Below are positions 1 through 8,773 of a DNA stretch of 64,000 nt, piece after piece (the stretch's first letter is position 1; the number at the start of each line of letters is the position of its first letter). The translations under genes and the position numbers were made by a program. Under the pieces are notes generated by a model. That model did not search any database, was not told where the DNA came from, and was given only the letters and a program-made list of their open reading frames with translations. Source of the DNA: Streptomyces amritsarensis (lineage in GTDB: Bacteria > Actinomycetota > Actinomycetes > Streptomycetales > Streptomycetaceae). The DNA lies in the NCBI RefSeq assembly GCF_001953875.1, contig NZ_MQUR01000031.1, positions 1 through 64,000 on the forward strand, written 5' to 3'.

Positions 1-6
1 AAAAGG

Positions 7-55
7 GAAGCGCCCCGACCGTCGACCCGTGGGGGGATCGACGGCGGGGCGCTTC
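7..55 (-). terminator. Terminator of citrate synthase gene
   Basis: A long inverted repeat (GAAGCGCCCCG-A-CCGTCGA pairing with TCGACGG-CGGGGCGCTTC, one bulged base) lies 54 bases beyond the citrate synthase stop. Read on the minus strand it is followed by TTCCCTTTT, the layout of a factor-independent terminator. Confidence 0.85.
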
Positions 56-109
56 TCGTACTCCTGGGGCGGCGCCGCACGGTCCTGCGCGGCGCCCGAG
101 GGCCTCGGG

Positions 110-1399
110 TCAGCGGGCCTCGACGGGAACGAAGTCGCGCAGGACCTCGCCCGTGTAGATCTGGCGCGGGCGGCCGATACGGGAACCCGGCTCCTTGATC
201 ATTTCCTGCCACTGGGCGATCCAGCCGGGGAGGCGGCCGAGCGCGAAGAGCACGGTGAACATCTCGGTCGGGAAGCCCATGGCCCGGTAGATCAGACCGG
301 TGTAGAAGTCCACGTTCGGGTAGAGGTTGCGCTCGACGAAGTACGAGTCGGCCAGCGCGTGCTCTTCCAGCTTGAGCGCGATGTCGAGCAGCTCGTCGCT
401 CTTGCCGAGCGCCGAGAGGACGTCGTGCGCCGCCGCCTTGATGATCTTCGCCCGGGGGTCGAAGCTCTTGTAGACGCGGTGCCCGAAGCCCATCAGGCGG
501 ACGCCGTCCTCCTTGTTCTTCACCTTGCGGATGAAGGCGTCGACGTCGCCGCCGTCGTTCTTGATGCCCTCGAGCATCTCCAGGACGGACTGGTTGGCGC
601 CACCGTGCAGCGGACCCCACAGGGCCGAGATGCCGGCGGAGATCGAGGCGAACATGTTCGCCTGCGAGGAGCCGACCAGGCGCACGGTGGAGGTGGAGCA
701 GTTCTGCTCGTGGTCCGCGTGCAGGATCAGCAGCTTGTCGAGCGCGGAGACCACGACCGGGTCCAGGTCGTACTCCTGGGCCGGCACGGAGAAGGTCATG
801 CGCAGGAAGTTCTCGACGTAGCCGAGGTCGTTGCGCGGGTAGACCACCGGGTGGCCGACCGACTTCTTGTACGCGTAGGCCGCGATCGTCGGGAGCTTGG
901 CCAGCAGCCGGATCGTCGAGAGGTTGCGCTGCGTCTCGTCGAAGGGGTTGTGGCTGTCCTGGTAGAAGGTGGACAGCGCGCTGACGACCGAGGACAGCAT
1001 CGCCATCGGGTGCGCGTCGCGCGGGAAGCCGTCGTAGAAGCGCTTGACGTCCTCGTGCAGCAGCGTGTGCTGGGTGATCTCGTTGCGGAACGACGCGAGC
1101 TGGTCGACGGTCGGCAGCTCACCGTTGATCAGCAGGTAGGCCACCTCGATGAAGGACGAACGCTCGGCCAGCTGCTCGATCGGGTAGCCGCGGTAGCGCA
1201 GGATGCCCTGCTCACCGTCGAGGTAGGTGATCGCGGACTTGTAGGCCGCGGTGTTGCCGTAGCCGCTGTCCAGCGTGACGAGCCCGGTCTGGGCCCGCAG
1301 CTTCGAGATGTCGAAGCCCTGGTCGCCGACGGTGCTCTCAACCACCGGGTAGGTGTATTCGCCGTCCGCGTACCGGAGTACTACAGAGTTGTCGCTCAC
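110..1399 (-). CDS. gltA: Citrate synthase (type II)
   Basis: This enzyme condenses acetyl-CoA with oxaloacetate to citrate at the entry of the TCA cycle in the cytoplasm. The 429-residue product has the usual length of a bacterial hexameric-type citrate synthase. The active-site blocks are visible: the histidine in LHADHEQNCSTS, the second in GPLHGGANQ, GFGHRVYK, and the aspartate in NVDFYTG. The frame is open 51 codons further upstream, but GTG at 1399 is chosen because GAGGG lies a few bases ahead of it and the protein then begins SDNSVVLRYADGEYTYP, which matches the family N-terminus as I know it. The gene stands alone with its own terminator. The leucine-derived acetyl-CoA made by the operon at 43.8-49.6 kb would feed it. 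Symbol gltA is used by family; Streptomyces papers also call it citA. Confidence 0.96.
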   Translation of the reverse strand: MSDNSVVLRYADGEYTYPVVESTVGDQGFDISKLRAQTGLVTLDSGYGNTAAYKSAITYLDGEQGILRYRGYPIEQLAERSSFIEVAYLLINGELPTVDQLASFRNEITQHTLLHEDVKRFYDGFPRDAHPMAMLSSVVSALSTFYQDSHNPFDETQRNLSTIRLLAKLPTIAAYAYKKSVGHPVVYPRNDLGYVENFLRMTFSVPAQEYDLDPVVVSALDKLLILHADHEQNCSTSTVRLVGSSQANMFASISAGISALWGPLHGGANQSVLEMLEGIKNDGGDVDAFIRKVKNKEDGVRLMGFGHRVYKSFDPRAKIIKAAAHDVLSALGKSDELLDIALKLEEHALADSYFVERNLYPNVDFYTGLIYRAMGFPTEMFTVLFALGRLPGWIAQWQEMIKEPGSRIGRPRQIYTGEVLRDFVPVEAR

Positions 1400-1581
1400 G
1401 TCATCCCTCACCGACGTAGTGCCTCTTCTTCGAGGTGCCCTGACTGCCTCTACCTTCCCCCATTTGGCGCAGGAGAGTGCACTCGGGGTCGGCCTTCGGT
1501 CCTTCTGACGGCACTGAGTGCCGCCAACCTCCTCATCCTGCCCCCTCCGCACGGCGGCGGGAACCCCAAATGATCGATCAT

Positions 1582-3837
1582 CTAGGTGATGTTTCCCACC
1601 GGTATCCGTCCGGACAGCCGGGGCGCGACCGCCGTGTACCTCCTACCTGCGGAAACGGTACGCACCGCCTGCCCGAGGGCCTTCCGGGACCCGACGAGGA
1701 CGACCAGCTTCTTGGCCCTGGTCACCGCCGTATACAGCAGATTCCGCTGGAGCATCATCCAAGCACCGGTGGTGACCGGGATCACCACTGCGGGATATTC
1801 ACTCCCCTGGGAGCGGTGGATCGTGACGGCGTAGGCGTGGGCGAGCTCGTCGAGCTCCGAGAACTCGTAGCCGATCTCCTCGTCCTCCTCCGTCCGCACC
1901 GTCAGGCGCTGTTCCTCCGCGTCCAGGGCGACGACCACGCCGACCGTGCCGTTGAAGACGCCGTTGGCGCCCTTGTCGTAGTTGTTGCGGATCTGGGTGA
2001 CCTTGTCGCCCACCCGGAAGACCCGGCCGCCGAACCGCTTCTCCGGCAGGTCGGGGCGGGCCGGCGTCATCGCCTGCTGGAGCAGCCCGTTGAGGTGTCC
2101 CGCGCCGGCCGGGCCGCGGTGCATGGGGGCGAGCACCTGGACGTCCCGCCTCGGGTCGAGGCCGAACCGGGCCGGGATCCTGCGGGCCGCCACGTCCACG
2201 GCCAGCACGCCCGCCGCCTCGGTGTCCTCCTCGGGGAAGAGGAAGAAGTCCGGCAGTCCGTCGGTGATGGGCGGCAGCCCGGTGTTGATGCGGTGCGCGT
2301 TGGTGACCACCCCGGACTGCTGGGCCTGTCGGAAGATCCGGGTCAGCCGCACCGCGGGTACCGGGCCGCCCTCCGCCAGCAGGTCCCGCAGCACCTCCCC
2401 GGCGCCGACGGACGGCAGCTGGTCCACGTCCCCCACCAGCAGCAGGTGCGCTCCCGGCGCCACCGCCTTGACCAGCTTGTTGGCCAGCAGCAGGTCCAGC
2501 ATCGAGGCCTCGTCGACCACGACCAGGTCGGCGTCCAGCGGCCGGTCCCGGTCGTACGCCGCGTCCCCGCCCGGCTTGAGCTCCAGCAGCCGGTGCACCG
2601 TGGAGGCCTCGGCCCCCGTGAGCTCGGCGAGCCGCTTGGCCGCCCGGCCGGTGGGCGCGGCCAGCACCACCTTGGCCTTCTTGGCCCGGGCCAGCTCGAC
2701 GATGGAGCGCACGGTGAAGGACTTCCCGGAGCCGGGGCCGCCGGTGAGGACGGCGACCCGGCGGGTCAGCGCCAGCCTGACCGCGTCCCGCTGCTCGGGG
2801 GCGAGCGTGGCTCCCGTACGCCCGGCCAGCCAGCCGAGGGCCTTGTCCCAGTCGACGTCCCGGAAGGACGGCATCCGGTCGTCCTCGGCGTTCAGCAGCC
2901 GCCGCACCTGCCCGACCAGGGACAGCTCGGCCCGGTGGAAGGGCACCAGGTACACGGCGGTCAGCGGGTCGGGCCCGCCCTGCGGGTCCGGAACGGACTC
3001 CCGCACGACCCCCTCCGGGTCGGCGGCGAGCTCCGCCAGGCACTCGATCACCAGCCCGGTGTCGACCTGGAGCAGCTTGACCCCGTCGGCGATGAGCTTC
3101 TCCTCGGGCAGGAAGCAGTGGCCCTGGTCGGTGGACTGGGACAGGGCGTACTGCAGTCCGGCCTTGACCCGTTCGGGGCTGTCGTGCGGGATCCCGACGG
3201 CCTGGGCGATGCGGTCGGCGGTCAGGAAACCGATGCCCCACACGTCGGCGGCGAGCCGGTAGGGCTGGTTGTTGACGACGGAGATGGAGGCGTCGCCGTA
3301 CTTCTTGTAGATGCGCACCGCGATGGAGGTGGAGACGCCGACGCCCTGGAGGAAGACCATGACCTCCTTGATGGCCTTCTGCTCCTCCCAGGCGGCCCCG
3401 ATCAGCTTCGTCCGCTTGGGTCCGAGCCCGGGCACCTCGATCAGCCGCTTCGGCTCGGCCTCGATCACGTCGAGCGTGCCGGTGCCGAAGTGCTCCACGA
3501 TCCGGTCGGCGATCTTCGGACCGATGCCCTTGATCAGGCCGGAGCCGAGGTAGCGGCGGATGCCCTGGACGGTGGCGGGCAGGACGGTCCGGTAGTTCTC
3601 CACGGTGAACTGCCGGCCGTACTGCGGGTGGGAGCCCCAACGGCCCTCCATGCGCAGCGATTCGCCGGGCTGCGCCCCCAGCAGCGAGCCGACCACGGTG
3701 AGCAGGTCGCCGCCGCCCCGGCCGGTGTCGACGCGGGCGACCGTGTAGCCGCTCTCCTCGTTGGCGTAGGTGATGCGTTCGAGGACGCCCTCGACCACCG
3801 CCAGCTGCACCGCCGCCCGTACCCCGTCCGTTGCCAT
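1582..3837 (-). CDS. recD2: RecD2/YrrC-type ATP-dependent DNA helicase
   Basis: This is a superfamily 1B 5'-3' DNA helicase of the RecD-like kind that works without RecBC. Its 751 residues fit RecD2. The N-terminal third has the OB-like start and tandem helix-hairpin-helix stretch typical of YrrC/RecD2 (VPGLGPKRTKLIG, IKGIGPKIADRI). Walker A is GGPGSGKS at about residue 364, Walker B VVVDEASM at about 438, and the UvrD-C-like end has YAVTIHRSQGSEYP. No recB or recC is nearby, supporting RecD2 rather than a RecBCD subunit. The gene lies upstream of citrate synthase on the same strand with a 182-base gap, so the two are probably not translationally coupled. The role in repair or replication-fork processing is known for the family, not shown here. 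Confidence 0.92.
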   Translation of the reverse strand: MATDGVRAAVQLAVVEGVLERITYANEESGYTVARVDTGRGGGDLLTVVGSLLGAQPGESLRMEGRWGSHPQYGRQFTVENYRTVLPATVQGIRRYLGSGLIKGIGPKIADRIVEHFGTGTLDVIEAEPKRLIEVPGLGPKRTKLIGAAWEEQKAIKEVMVFLQGVGVSTSIAVRIYKKYGDASISVVNNQPYRLAADVWGIGFLTADRIAQAVGIPHDSPERVKAGLQYALSQSTDQGHCFLPEEKLIADGVKLLQVDTGLVIECLAELAADPEGVVRESVPDPQGGPDPLTAVYLVPFHRAELSLVGQVRRLLNAEDDRMPSFRDVDWDKALGWLAGRTGATLAPEQRDAVRLALTRRVAVLTGGPGSGKSFTVRSIVELARAKKAKVVLAAPTGRAAKRLAELTGAEASTVHRLLELKPGGDAAYDRDRPLDADLVVVDEASMLDLLLANKLVKAVAPGAHLLLVGDVDQLPSVGAGEVLRDLLAEGGPVPAVRLTRIFRQAQQSGVVTNAHRINTGLPPITDGLPDFFLFPEEDTEAAGVLAVDVAARRIPARFGLDPRRDVQVLAPMHRGPAGAGHLNGLLQQAMTPARPDLPEKRFGGRVFRVGDKVTQIRNNYDKGANGVFNGTVGVVVALDAEEQRLTVRTEEDEEIGYEFSELDELAHAYAVTIHRSQGSEYPAVVIPVTTGAWMMLQRNLLYTAVTRAKKLVVLVGSRKALGQAVRTVSAGRRYTAVAPRLSGRIPVGNIT

Positions 3838-4294
3838 GACCCGAAGCTACCGGGCGGCGCCGACATCCCGTCAGGCCTGTGGACCGTGCCCCGGGCAGCG
3901 CGAAGGGGGTCCCGCCTCGCGGCCGGACCCCCTCACGGTTACCCCTCCCACGTCGGACTTCCCGATCCCCCCAGATCCCTCCCCGGAAGTGCCGACGCAC
4001 CATACGACCCGCGGCACCCCCCGGAGGGTTGCATCCGGAGGCGCAGATTTACGTTTCCGTTACCCAACGCCTACCCGAGGTGCCGGCAAATCAGAACAGA
4101 CAGGGCTTTTTGGGCATGCGCCAGCCGGCATTCCCGGACGGGCGTGCCGGGCCGACTCGGCGGCGGACCGGGCGGGCTGCCGGGCCGGATCCGCGGCGGC
4201 GGGAAGCAGCCGTCCCGCGGCCCCTACGGCGCGGTACGGGCCGGCCGTACGCGGGCATCCCCCGGGCCCGCCCCCCGCGCTATCCTCGGGCGCC
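3838..4294. other. Gene-free stretch with one strong hairpin
   Basis: These 457 bases between divergent recD2 and the GNAT gene contain no convincing coding frame. An 8-bp stem (GGGGGTCC 3905-3912 with GGACCCCC 3925-3932) sits about 70 bases outside recD2. Around 4045-4110 there is an unusually AT-rich patch for this genome (AGATTTACGTTTCCGTTAC), possibly promoter DNA. A small RNA cannot be excluded. Confidence 0.5.
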
Positions 4295-4849
4295 ATGGAC
4301 ACGCCCGCGGCATCCCGGACTCCTGCGGACCCCGAGGTGAAGGGGGTCCGCCTGCGCGACCCCGGGCCCGGCGAGCTGGGCTGGATCGTGCAGCGGCACG
4401 GCGCGCTGTACGCCGCCGAGTACGGCTGGAACGCCGAGTTCGAGGGCCTGGTGGCCCGGATCGTCGCCGACTTCGCCGAGGACCACGACCCGTACCTGGA
4501 ACGCGTCTGGATCGCCGAGCTGGACGGCCGCCCGGTGGGCTCGGTGATGTGCGTACGGGATCGGGAGGACGGCGCACCCGGCACCGCCCGGCTGCGACTG
4601 CTCCTGGTCGACCCCGAGGGGCGCGGCCGCGGAATCGGCGGCCTGCTGGTCGACACGGTCGTCGCCTTCGCCCGCTCGGTCGGCTACCGCGAGCTGGTGC
4701 TGTGGACCAACGACGTGCTGGCCGACGCCCGCGAGCTCTACCTGCGGGCCGGGTTCACCCTGGTCGCGCAGCGCCCGCACCGCTCGTACGGGGTCCACCT
4801 CATCGGGCAGGACTGGCGTCTGCCACTGCAGGAGGGCTCCCCGCGCTGA
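4295..4849 (+). CDS. GNAT family N-acetyltransferase
   Basis: The 184-residue product is a Gcn5-related acetyltransferase that would move an acetyl group from acetyl-CoA to an unknown amine. The acetyl-CoA binding motif A is clear (LLLVDPEGRGRGIGGLLV, about residues 107-124), followed by the beta-5/alpha-4 region REL-VLWTN and the C-terminal AGFTLV. Part of this family is fused behind a MarR-like DNA-binding domain; here only the acetyltransferase half exists. The ATG at 4295 gives a normal N-terminus, although the frame is open far upstream. Its last 50 bases overlap the convergent EamA gene. Substrate unknown. Confidence 0.85.
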   Translation: MDTPAASRTPADPEVKGVRLRDPGPGELGWIVQRHGALYAAEYGWNAEFEGLVARIVADFAEDHDPYLERVWIAELDGRPVGSVMCVRDREDGAPGTARLRLLLVDPEGRGRGIGGLLVDTVVAFARSVGYRELVLWTNDVLADARELYLRAGFTLVAQRPHRSYGVHLIGQDWRLPLQEGSPR

Positions 4850-5726
4850 CGGCGGCGGCAGGGGTCCGGGGCCGCGCGGGGGCCAGCGAGGTCAGCGCCA
4901 CCCCGCCGACCAGCAGCACCGCCGCCGCCCAGCGCAGGCCCGACACCTGCTCGCCCAGCGCCAGGGCCGCCGAGGACATCCCGAAGACCGGCACCAGCAG
5001 GCTGAACGGGGCCACCGACGAGGCCGGGTAGCGGCGCAGCAGCCAGCCCCAGGCGCCGAAGCCGAACACGGTCGAGACCCACGCGACGTACGCGATGACG
5101 CCCACCCCGGACCAGTCCAGGGCGCGCAGCGCGGCCAGGTCCCGCTCGGGCCCCTCCAGCAGCAGCGACAGCGCGAGCAGCGGCAGCACCGGCACGGTGC
5201 ACACCCACACCATGAAGTTCAGCGCGTCGGGCGGGGAGGCCTTGCGGGTCAGCACGTTGGAGACGCCCCAGCAGGCGGCGGCCGCCACCACCAGCGCGAA
5301 GCCGAGCACCGGGCCGGAGGTCCCGCCGTCCACGGCGGCGACGGCGATCCCGGCCAGCGCCACGGCCATGCCGAGCAGCCGCACCCGGCCCGGCCGCTCG
5401 CGGAGCACGACGGCGGCGAGGACGGCGGTGAAGACGGCCTGGACCTGGAGGACGAGGGAGGACAGCCCGGCCGGCATGCCCGCGTCCATGCCGGTGAAGA
5501 GCAGGCCGAACTTGGCGATGCCGAGGGCGACCCCCACCCCCGCGATCCACTTCCAGGCGACCTTGGGCGGCCCGACGAAGAACACGGCGGGCAGGGCGGC
5601 GACGAGGAAGCGCAGCGCGGACAGCAGCAGGGGCGGGAAGTGGTCGAGGCCGATCTCGATGACCACGAAGTTGAAGCCCCAGACGGCGGCGACGAGCACG
5701 GCGAGTGCGGTGTGTACGGGACGCAT
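4800..5726 (-). CDS. EamA/DMT-family exporter
   Basis: This is a drug/metabolite transporter superfamily membrane protein of 308 residues with two EamA repeats and about ten predicted hydrophobic segments. The N-terminus (LAVLVAAVWGFNFVVIEIGL) is characteristic of the O-acetylserine/cysteine or amino-acid exporter branch. The second repeat begins near residue 140. The C-terminal tail is Ala/Pro-rich. It is divergently transcribed from a LysR regulator across an 89-base gap holding a perfect 18-bp palindrome, so it is the likely target of that regulator. Its 3' end overlaps the convergent GNAT gene by 50 bases. The substrate cannot be read from the sequence. Confidence 0.9.
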   Translation of the reverse strand: MRPVHTALAVLVAAVWGFNFVVIEIGLDHFPPLLLSALRFLVAALPAVFFVGPPKVAWKWIAGVGVALGIAKFGLLFTGMDAGMPAGLSSLVLQVQAVFTAVLAAVVLRERPGRVRLLGMAVALAGIAVAAVDGGTSGPVLGFALVVAAAACWGVSNVLTRKASPPDALNFMVWVCTVPVLPLLALSLLLEGPERDLAALRALDWSGVGVIAYVAWVSTVFGFGAWGWLLRRYPASSVAPFSLLVPVFGMSSAALALGEQVSGLRWAAAVLLVGGVALTSLAPARPRTPAAAVSAGSPPAVADASPAR

Positions 5727-5772
5727 GGACCGAGCATCGGCCCGCCCGACCGTGTAGCACCAGCGCGGATCT

Positions 5773-5790
5773 CTTCATCCATGGATGAAG
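5773..5790. promoter_or_regulatory. Perfect 18-bp palindrome, candidate LysR operator
   Basis: CTTCATCCATGGATGAAG is identical to its reverse complement. It lies midway between the divergent EamA exporter and LysR starts, the usual position of a LysR-type binding site that serves both genes. A plausible -10 (TAACGAATAGG region) for the LysR gene follows it. Confidence 0.55.
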
Positions 5791-5815
5791 CGCTGCTAAC
5801 GAATAGGATGAGGGC

Positions 5816-6715
5816 ATGCTCGATCTCGCCCGGCTGCGCGCCCTGCACGCCGTATCGGTCCACGGCTCGGTCGCGGGCGCGGCGGCCGCCCTCGGCTACA
5901 CCCCCTCCGCGGTCTCGCAGCAGATCGCCAAGCTGGAGCGGGAGACCCGCACCACCCTGCTGGAGCGGCGCGGGCGCGGGGTCGCCCTGACCGAGGAGGC
6001 CCGCCATCTCGCGGACGCCGCGCAGGAGTTGCTGGCGATCGTGGAGCGCGCCGAGACCACCCTGGAGGAGCGGCGCGGGCAGCCCGGCGGGCTGCTCACG
6101 GTCGCCGCGTTCGCCTCGGCCGCGCGCGGACTGCTGCCGGGGGTACTGGCCGATCTGGCCCGCCGGCACCCGGCCCTGGACGTGCGCCTCACCGAGGTCG
6201 ACCCGCACCTGTCGGTGGACCTCGTGGCCCGCGGCGTCACCGATCTGGCTGTGGCCCACGACTGGGACATCGCCCCGCTGCCCGCGCCCGAAGGGGTGGA
6301 GCAGGCCCTCATCGGGGACGACCTCTGCGACCTGGTGGTGCCGGCCGGCCACCCCTTCACCGCCCGCGGGAGCGTCCGGCGCTCGGACCTCGGCGGCCAG
6401 CGCTGGGTGTGCCAGCCGCCCGGACGGGTCTGCCACGACTGGCTGATGCGGACGCTGCGCACCGCCGGCTTCGAGCCGGACATCGCGCACGTCGCCGAGG
6501 AGAACCACACCATCGTGGCCCTCGTCGCGGCCGGACTCGGGGTGGCGGTCGTCCCCCGGCTGGGCACCGGCGCCCTGCCGGCGGGGGCCGTGGCCGTACC
6601 GCTGGAACCGGGCCCCGTCCGCAGGCTGTACGCCCTCTGGCGCACCGGCGCCGCCCGCCGCCCGGCCATCACCGAAACGGTCCGCACCCTCCAGGAGCAC
6701 TGGTCCGCCCGGTAG
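5816..6715 (+). CDS. LysR-family transcriptional regulator
   Basis: The 299-residue product has the LysR architecture: an N-terminal winged helix-turn-helix (LRALHAVSVHGSVAGAAAAL followed by SAVSQQIAKLE, residues 7-45) and a periplasmic-binding-protein-like effector domain from about residue 90. The ATG at 5816 is preceded by GGATGAGGGC. The divergent EamA exporter is its probable target, a common LysR/exporter pairing in which the regulator senses the exported metabolite. The effector is unknown. Confidence 0.92.
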   Translation: MLDLARLRALHAVSVHGSVAGAAAALGYTPSAVSQQIAKLERETRTTLLERRGRGVALTEEARHLADAAQELLAIVERAETTLEERRGQPGGLLTVAAFASAARGLLPGVLADLARRHPALDVRLTEVDPHLSVDLVARGVTDLAVAHDWDIAPLPAPEGVEQALIGDDLCDLVVPAGHPFTARGSVRRSDLGGQRWVCQPPGRVCHDWLMRTLRTAGFEPDIAHVAEENHTIVALVAAGLGVAVVPRLGTGALPAGAVAVPLEPGPVRRLYALWRTGAARRPAITETVRTLQEHWSAR

Positions 6716-6864
6716 GCCGGCCGCCGGACGCGGCCCGGGCCGGGGCCCGGGCCGGGTCCGGGATCTCCGCCCCTCCGCGGAGCACCCCCGCCGAACCGGC
6801 CCCACGGGGCGACACGCGGCGACACGCCCGGCCGCCGCCGGACGGCACGGGTAGGGTCCGGCGC

Positions 6865-8682
6865 GTGCCGAACCACGCCTCCCGCCGGAACCTGCTCGCC
6901 GCGGCCGTCGCGGTCGCCGCCACGGCCGCGGGGGCGGCCGCCGCCTCGGGCCCCGCGCGCACCGCCACCACCGACGACGCCCTCAACCCCGACGAGCCCG
7001 CGGGCCGCCGGCCCGACCGGGCCCGGCTGCGGCGCGCCGTCGACCGGATGAGCCTCGCCGAGAAGGTCGGGCAGCTCTTCGTCTCCCGGGCGTACGGGCA
7101 TTCCGCGACCGACCCGGACCCGGCGGACGCCGAGCAGAACCAAGCGGCGTTCGGTGTGCGCACCGGCGCCGAACTGGTCTCCCGCTACCACCTCGGCGGG
7201 ATCGTCTATTTCGCCTGGGCCCACAACACCCGCACCCCGCACCAGATCGCGGCGCTCTCGACCGGCCTCCAGCAGGCCGCCCTCACCACCGGCGCCCGGA
7301 TCCCGCTGCTGCTCTCCACCGACCAGGAGCACGGCGCCGTCGCCCGGATCGGCAGGCCCGCGACGCTGTTCCCCGGGGCGATGGCGCTCGGCGCCTCCGG
7401 TTCCGCCGCCGACGCCCGGCGCGCCGCCCGCATCGCGGGCACCGAGCTGGCGGCCATGGGCATCCGGCAGGACTACGCACCGGTGGCCGACGTCAACGTC
7501 AACCCGGCCAATCCGGTCATCGGCGTACGGTCCTTCGGATCCGACCCGCGCGCCGTCGCCGAACTGGTCGCCGCCCAGGTGCGCGGCTACCAGGGCGCCG
7601 GGGTCGCCGCCACCGCCAAGCACTTCCCCGGCCACGGGGACACCGAGACCGACAGCCATGTCGGACTGCCGGTGATGCGGCACACCCGCGCGGCCTGGGA
7701 GGAGCTCGACGAGCCGCCCTTCCGGGCCGCGGTGGAGGCCGGCGTGGACGCGATCATGACGGCGCACATCGTCTTCCCGGCGCTGGACCCCTCCGGCGAC
7801 CCGGCGACCCTCTCCCGGCCGATCGTCACCGGCATCCTGCGCGAACGCCTCGGCTTTGGGGGCGTGGTGGTCACCGACGCCCTGGACATGGCCGGGGTCC
7901 GGCAGAAGTACGGCGACGACCGCGTGCCCGTGCTGGCGCTGCTGGCGGGCTGCGACCAGCTGTTGAACCCGCCGGACCTGCCGCTGGCCCACCGCAGCGT
8001 GCTGGCGGCCGTCGCGTCGGGCGAGCTGACCGAGGCCCGCGTCGAGGAGTCGGTGCTGCGGATCCTGGAACTGAAGTCCCGCCGCGGGCTGTTCGACGAG
8101 CCCCGCCCTTCGGCGGAGACGGTGGACGCGGTGGTCGGCGTACGCGAACACCTCGACGCCGCCGACCGGATCGCCGCCGCCACGACGACCCTGCTGGCGA
8201 ACCCCGGCAGGCTGGTGCCCTTCGACGCCAAGGCCGCGCCAAGGCTGCTGGTCACCGGGACGGACCCGGTCTCCCCCAGCGCCGGCACCGGCCCGCCCAC
8301 GGTCGTACTGGCCCGGGAGCTGACCGCGCTGGGCTGCCGGGCCGAGGCGGTGGCGCCCGCGCGCGCGGCGGCCGCGGCGCCCGGCCACGCTGCGGTGCTG
8401 CTGTGCACGTACAACGTCCCGGAGGGGGGCGGTGCGCAGCGCAACCTGGTGACGGAGCTGCTCGCCACCGGCGTCCCCGTGGTCCTGGTGGCGCTCCGCA
8501 ACCCCTACGACCCGGCCCGGCTGCCGGCCTGCGCGGCGGAGCTGGCGACGTATTCCTGGGGGGATGCGGAGATGCGGGCGGCGGCCCGGGTCCTCACCGG
8601 GGCGGCGCGGCCCGCGGGCCGTCTGCCCGTGCCGGTCCCGGGCCGCTACCCGCTGGGCCACGGGCTCTCGCTCGACGCCTGA
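6865..8682 (+). CDS. Secreted GH3 beta-N-acetylglucosaminidase (NagZ-like)
   Basis: This 605-residue glycoside hydrolase family 3 enzyme probably removes terminal N-acetylglucosamine from cell-wall or chitin fragments. The NagZ signature is intact: KHFPGHGDTETDSHVGLP at residues 252-269 contains the Asp-Ser-His acid/base element (D263, H265), and TDALDM at 337-342 holds the aspartate nucleophile D338. A C-terminal domain after about residue 430 is like the second domain of extended Bacillus-type NagZ. The N-terminus has twin arginines (SRRNLLAA, residues 6-13) followed by an Ala-rich hydrophobic stretch, so Tat export is likely. GTG at 6865 is chosen because it places this signal at the N-terminus. 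The GH20 enzyme at 57.2 kb acts on the same kind of sugar. Confidence 0.9.
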   Translation: MPNHASRRNLLAAAVAVAATAAGAAAASGPARTATTDDALNPDEPAGRRPDRARLRRAVDRMSLAEKVGQLFVSRAYGHSATDPDPADAEQNQAAFGVRTGAELVSRYHLGGIVYFAWAHNTRTPHQIAALSTGLQQAALTTGARIPLLLSTDQEHGAVARIGRPATLFPGAMALGASGSAADARRAARIAGTELAAMGIRQDYAPVADVNVNPANPVIGVRSFGSDPRAVAELVAAQVRGYQGAGVAATAKHFPGHGDTETDSHVGLPVMRHTRAAWEELDEPPFRAAVEAGVDAIMTAHIVFPALDPSGDPATLSRPIVTGILRERLGFGGVVVTDALDMAGVRQKYGDDRVPVLALLAGCDQLLNPPDLPLAHRSVLAAVASGELTEARVEESVLRILELKSRRGLFDEPRPSAETVDAVVGVREHLDAADRIAAATTTLLANPGRLVPFDAKAAPRLLVTGTDPVSPSAGTGPPTVVLARELTALGCRAEAVAPARAAAAAPGHAAVLLCTYNVPEGGGAQRNLVTELLATGVPVVLVALRNPYDPARLPACAAELATYSWGDAEMRAAARVLTGAARPAGRLPVPVPGRYPLGHGLSLDA

Positions 8683-8773
8683 GACGCCCCGTCCGGCCCG
8701 CCGGCCGCCGACACGGCGGAGGGCGTGCCCGCGGGATGCGGTCACGCCCTCGTCCGGGGCCGGTCGTACGCCG

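Noticed and set aside
29..1573. Long plus-strand open frame opposite citrate synthase
   Set aside because: Low-complexity Arg/Val/Glu antisense translation of a clear minus-strand enzyme; high-GC codon bias leaves such antisense frames open.
1477..5031. 1184-codon plus-strand frame across recD2 and the GNAT gene
   Set aside because: Runs antisense through recD2 and out of frame through the GNAT gene; no domain resemblance.
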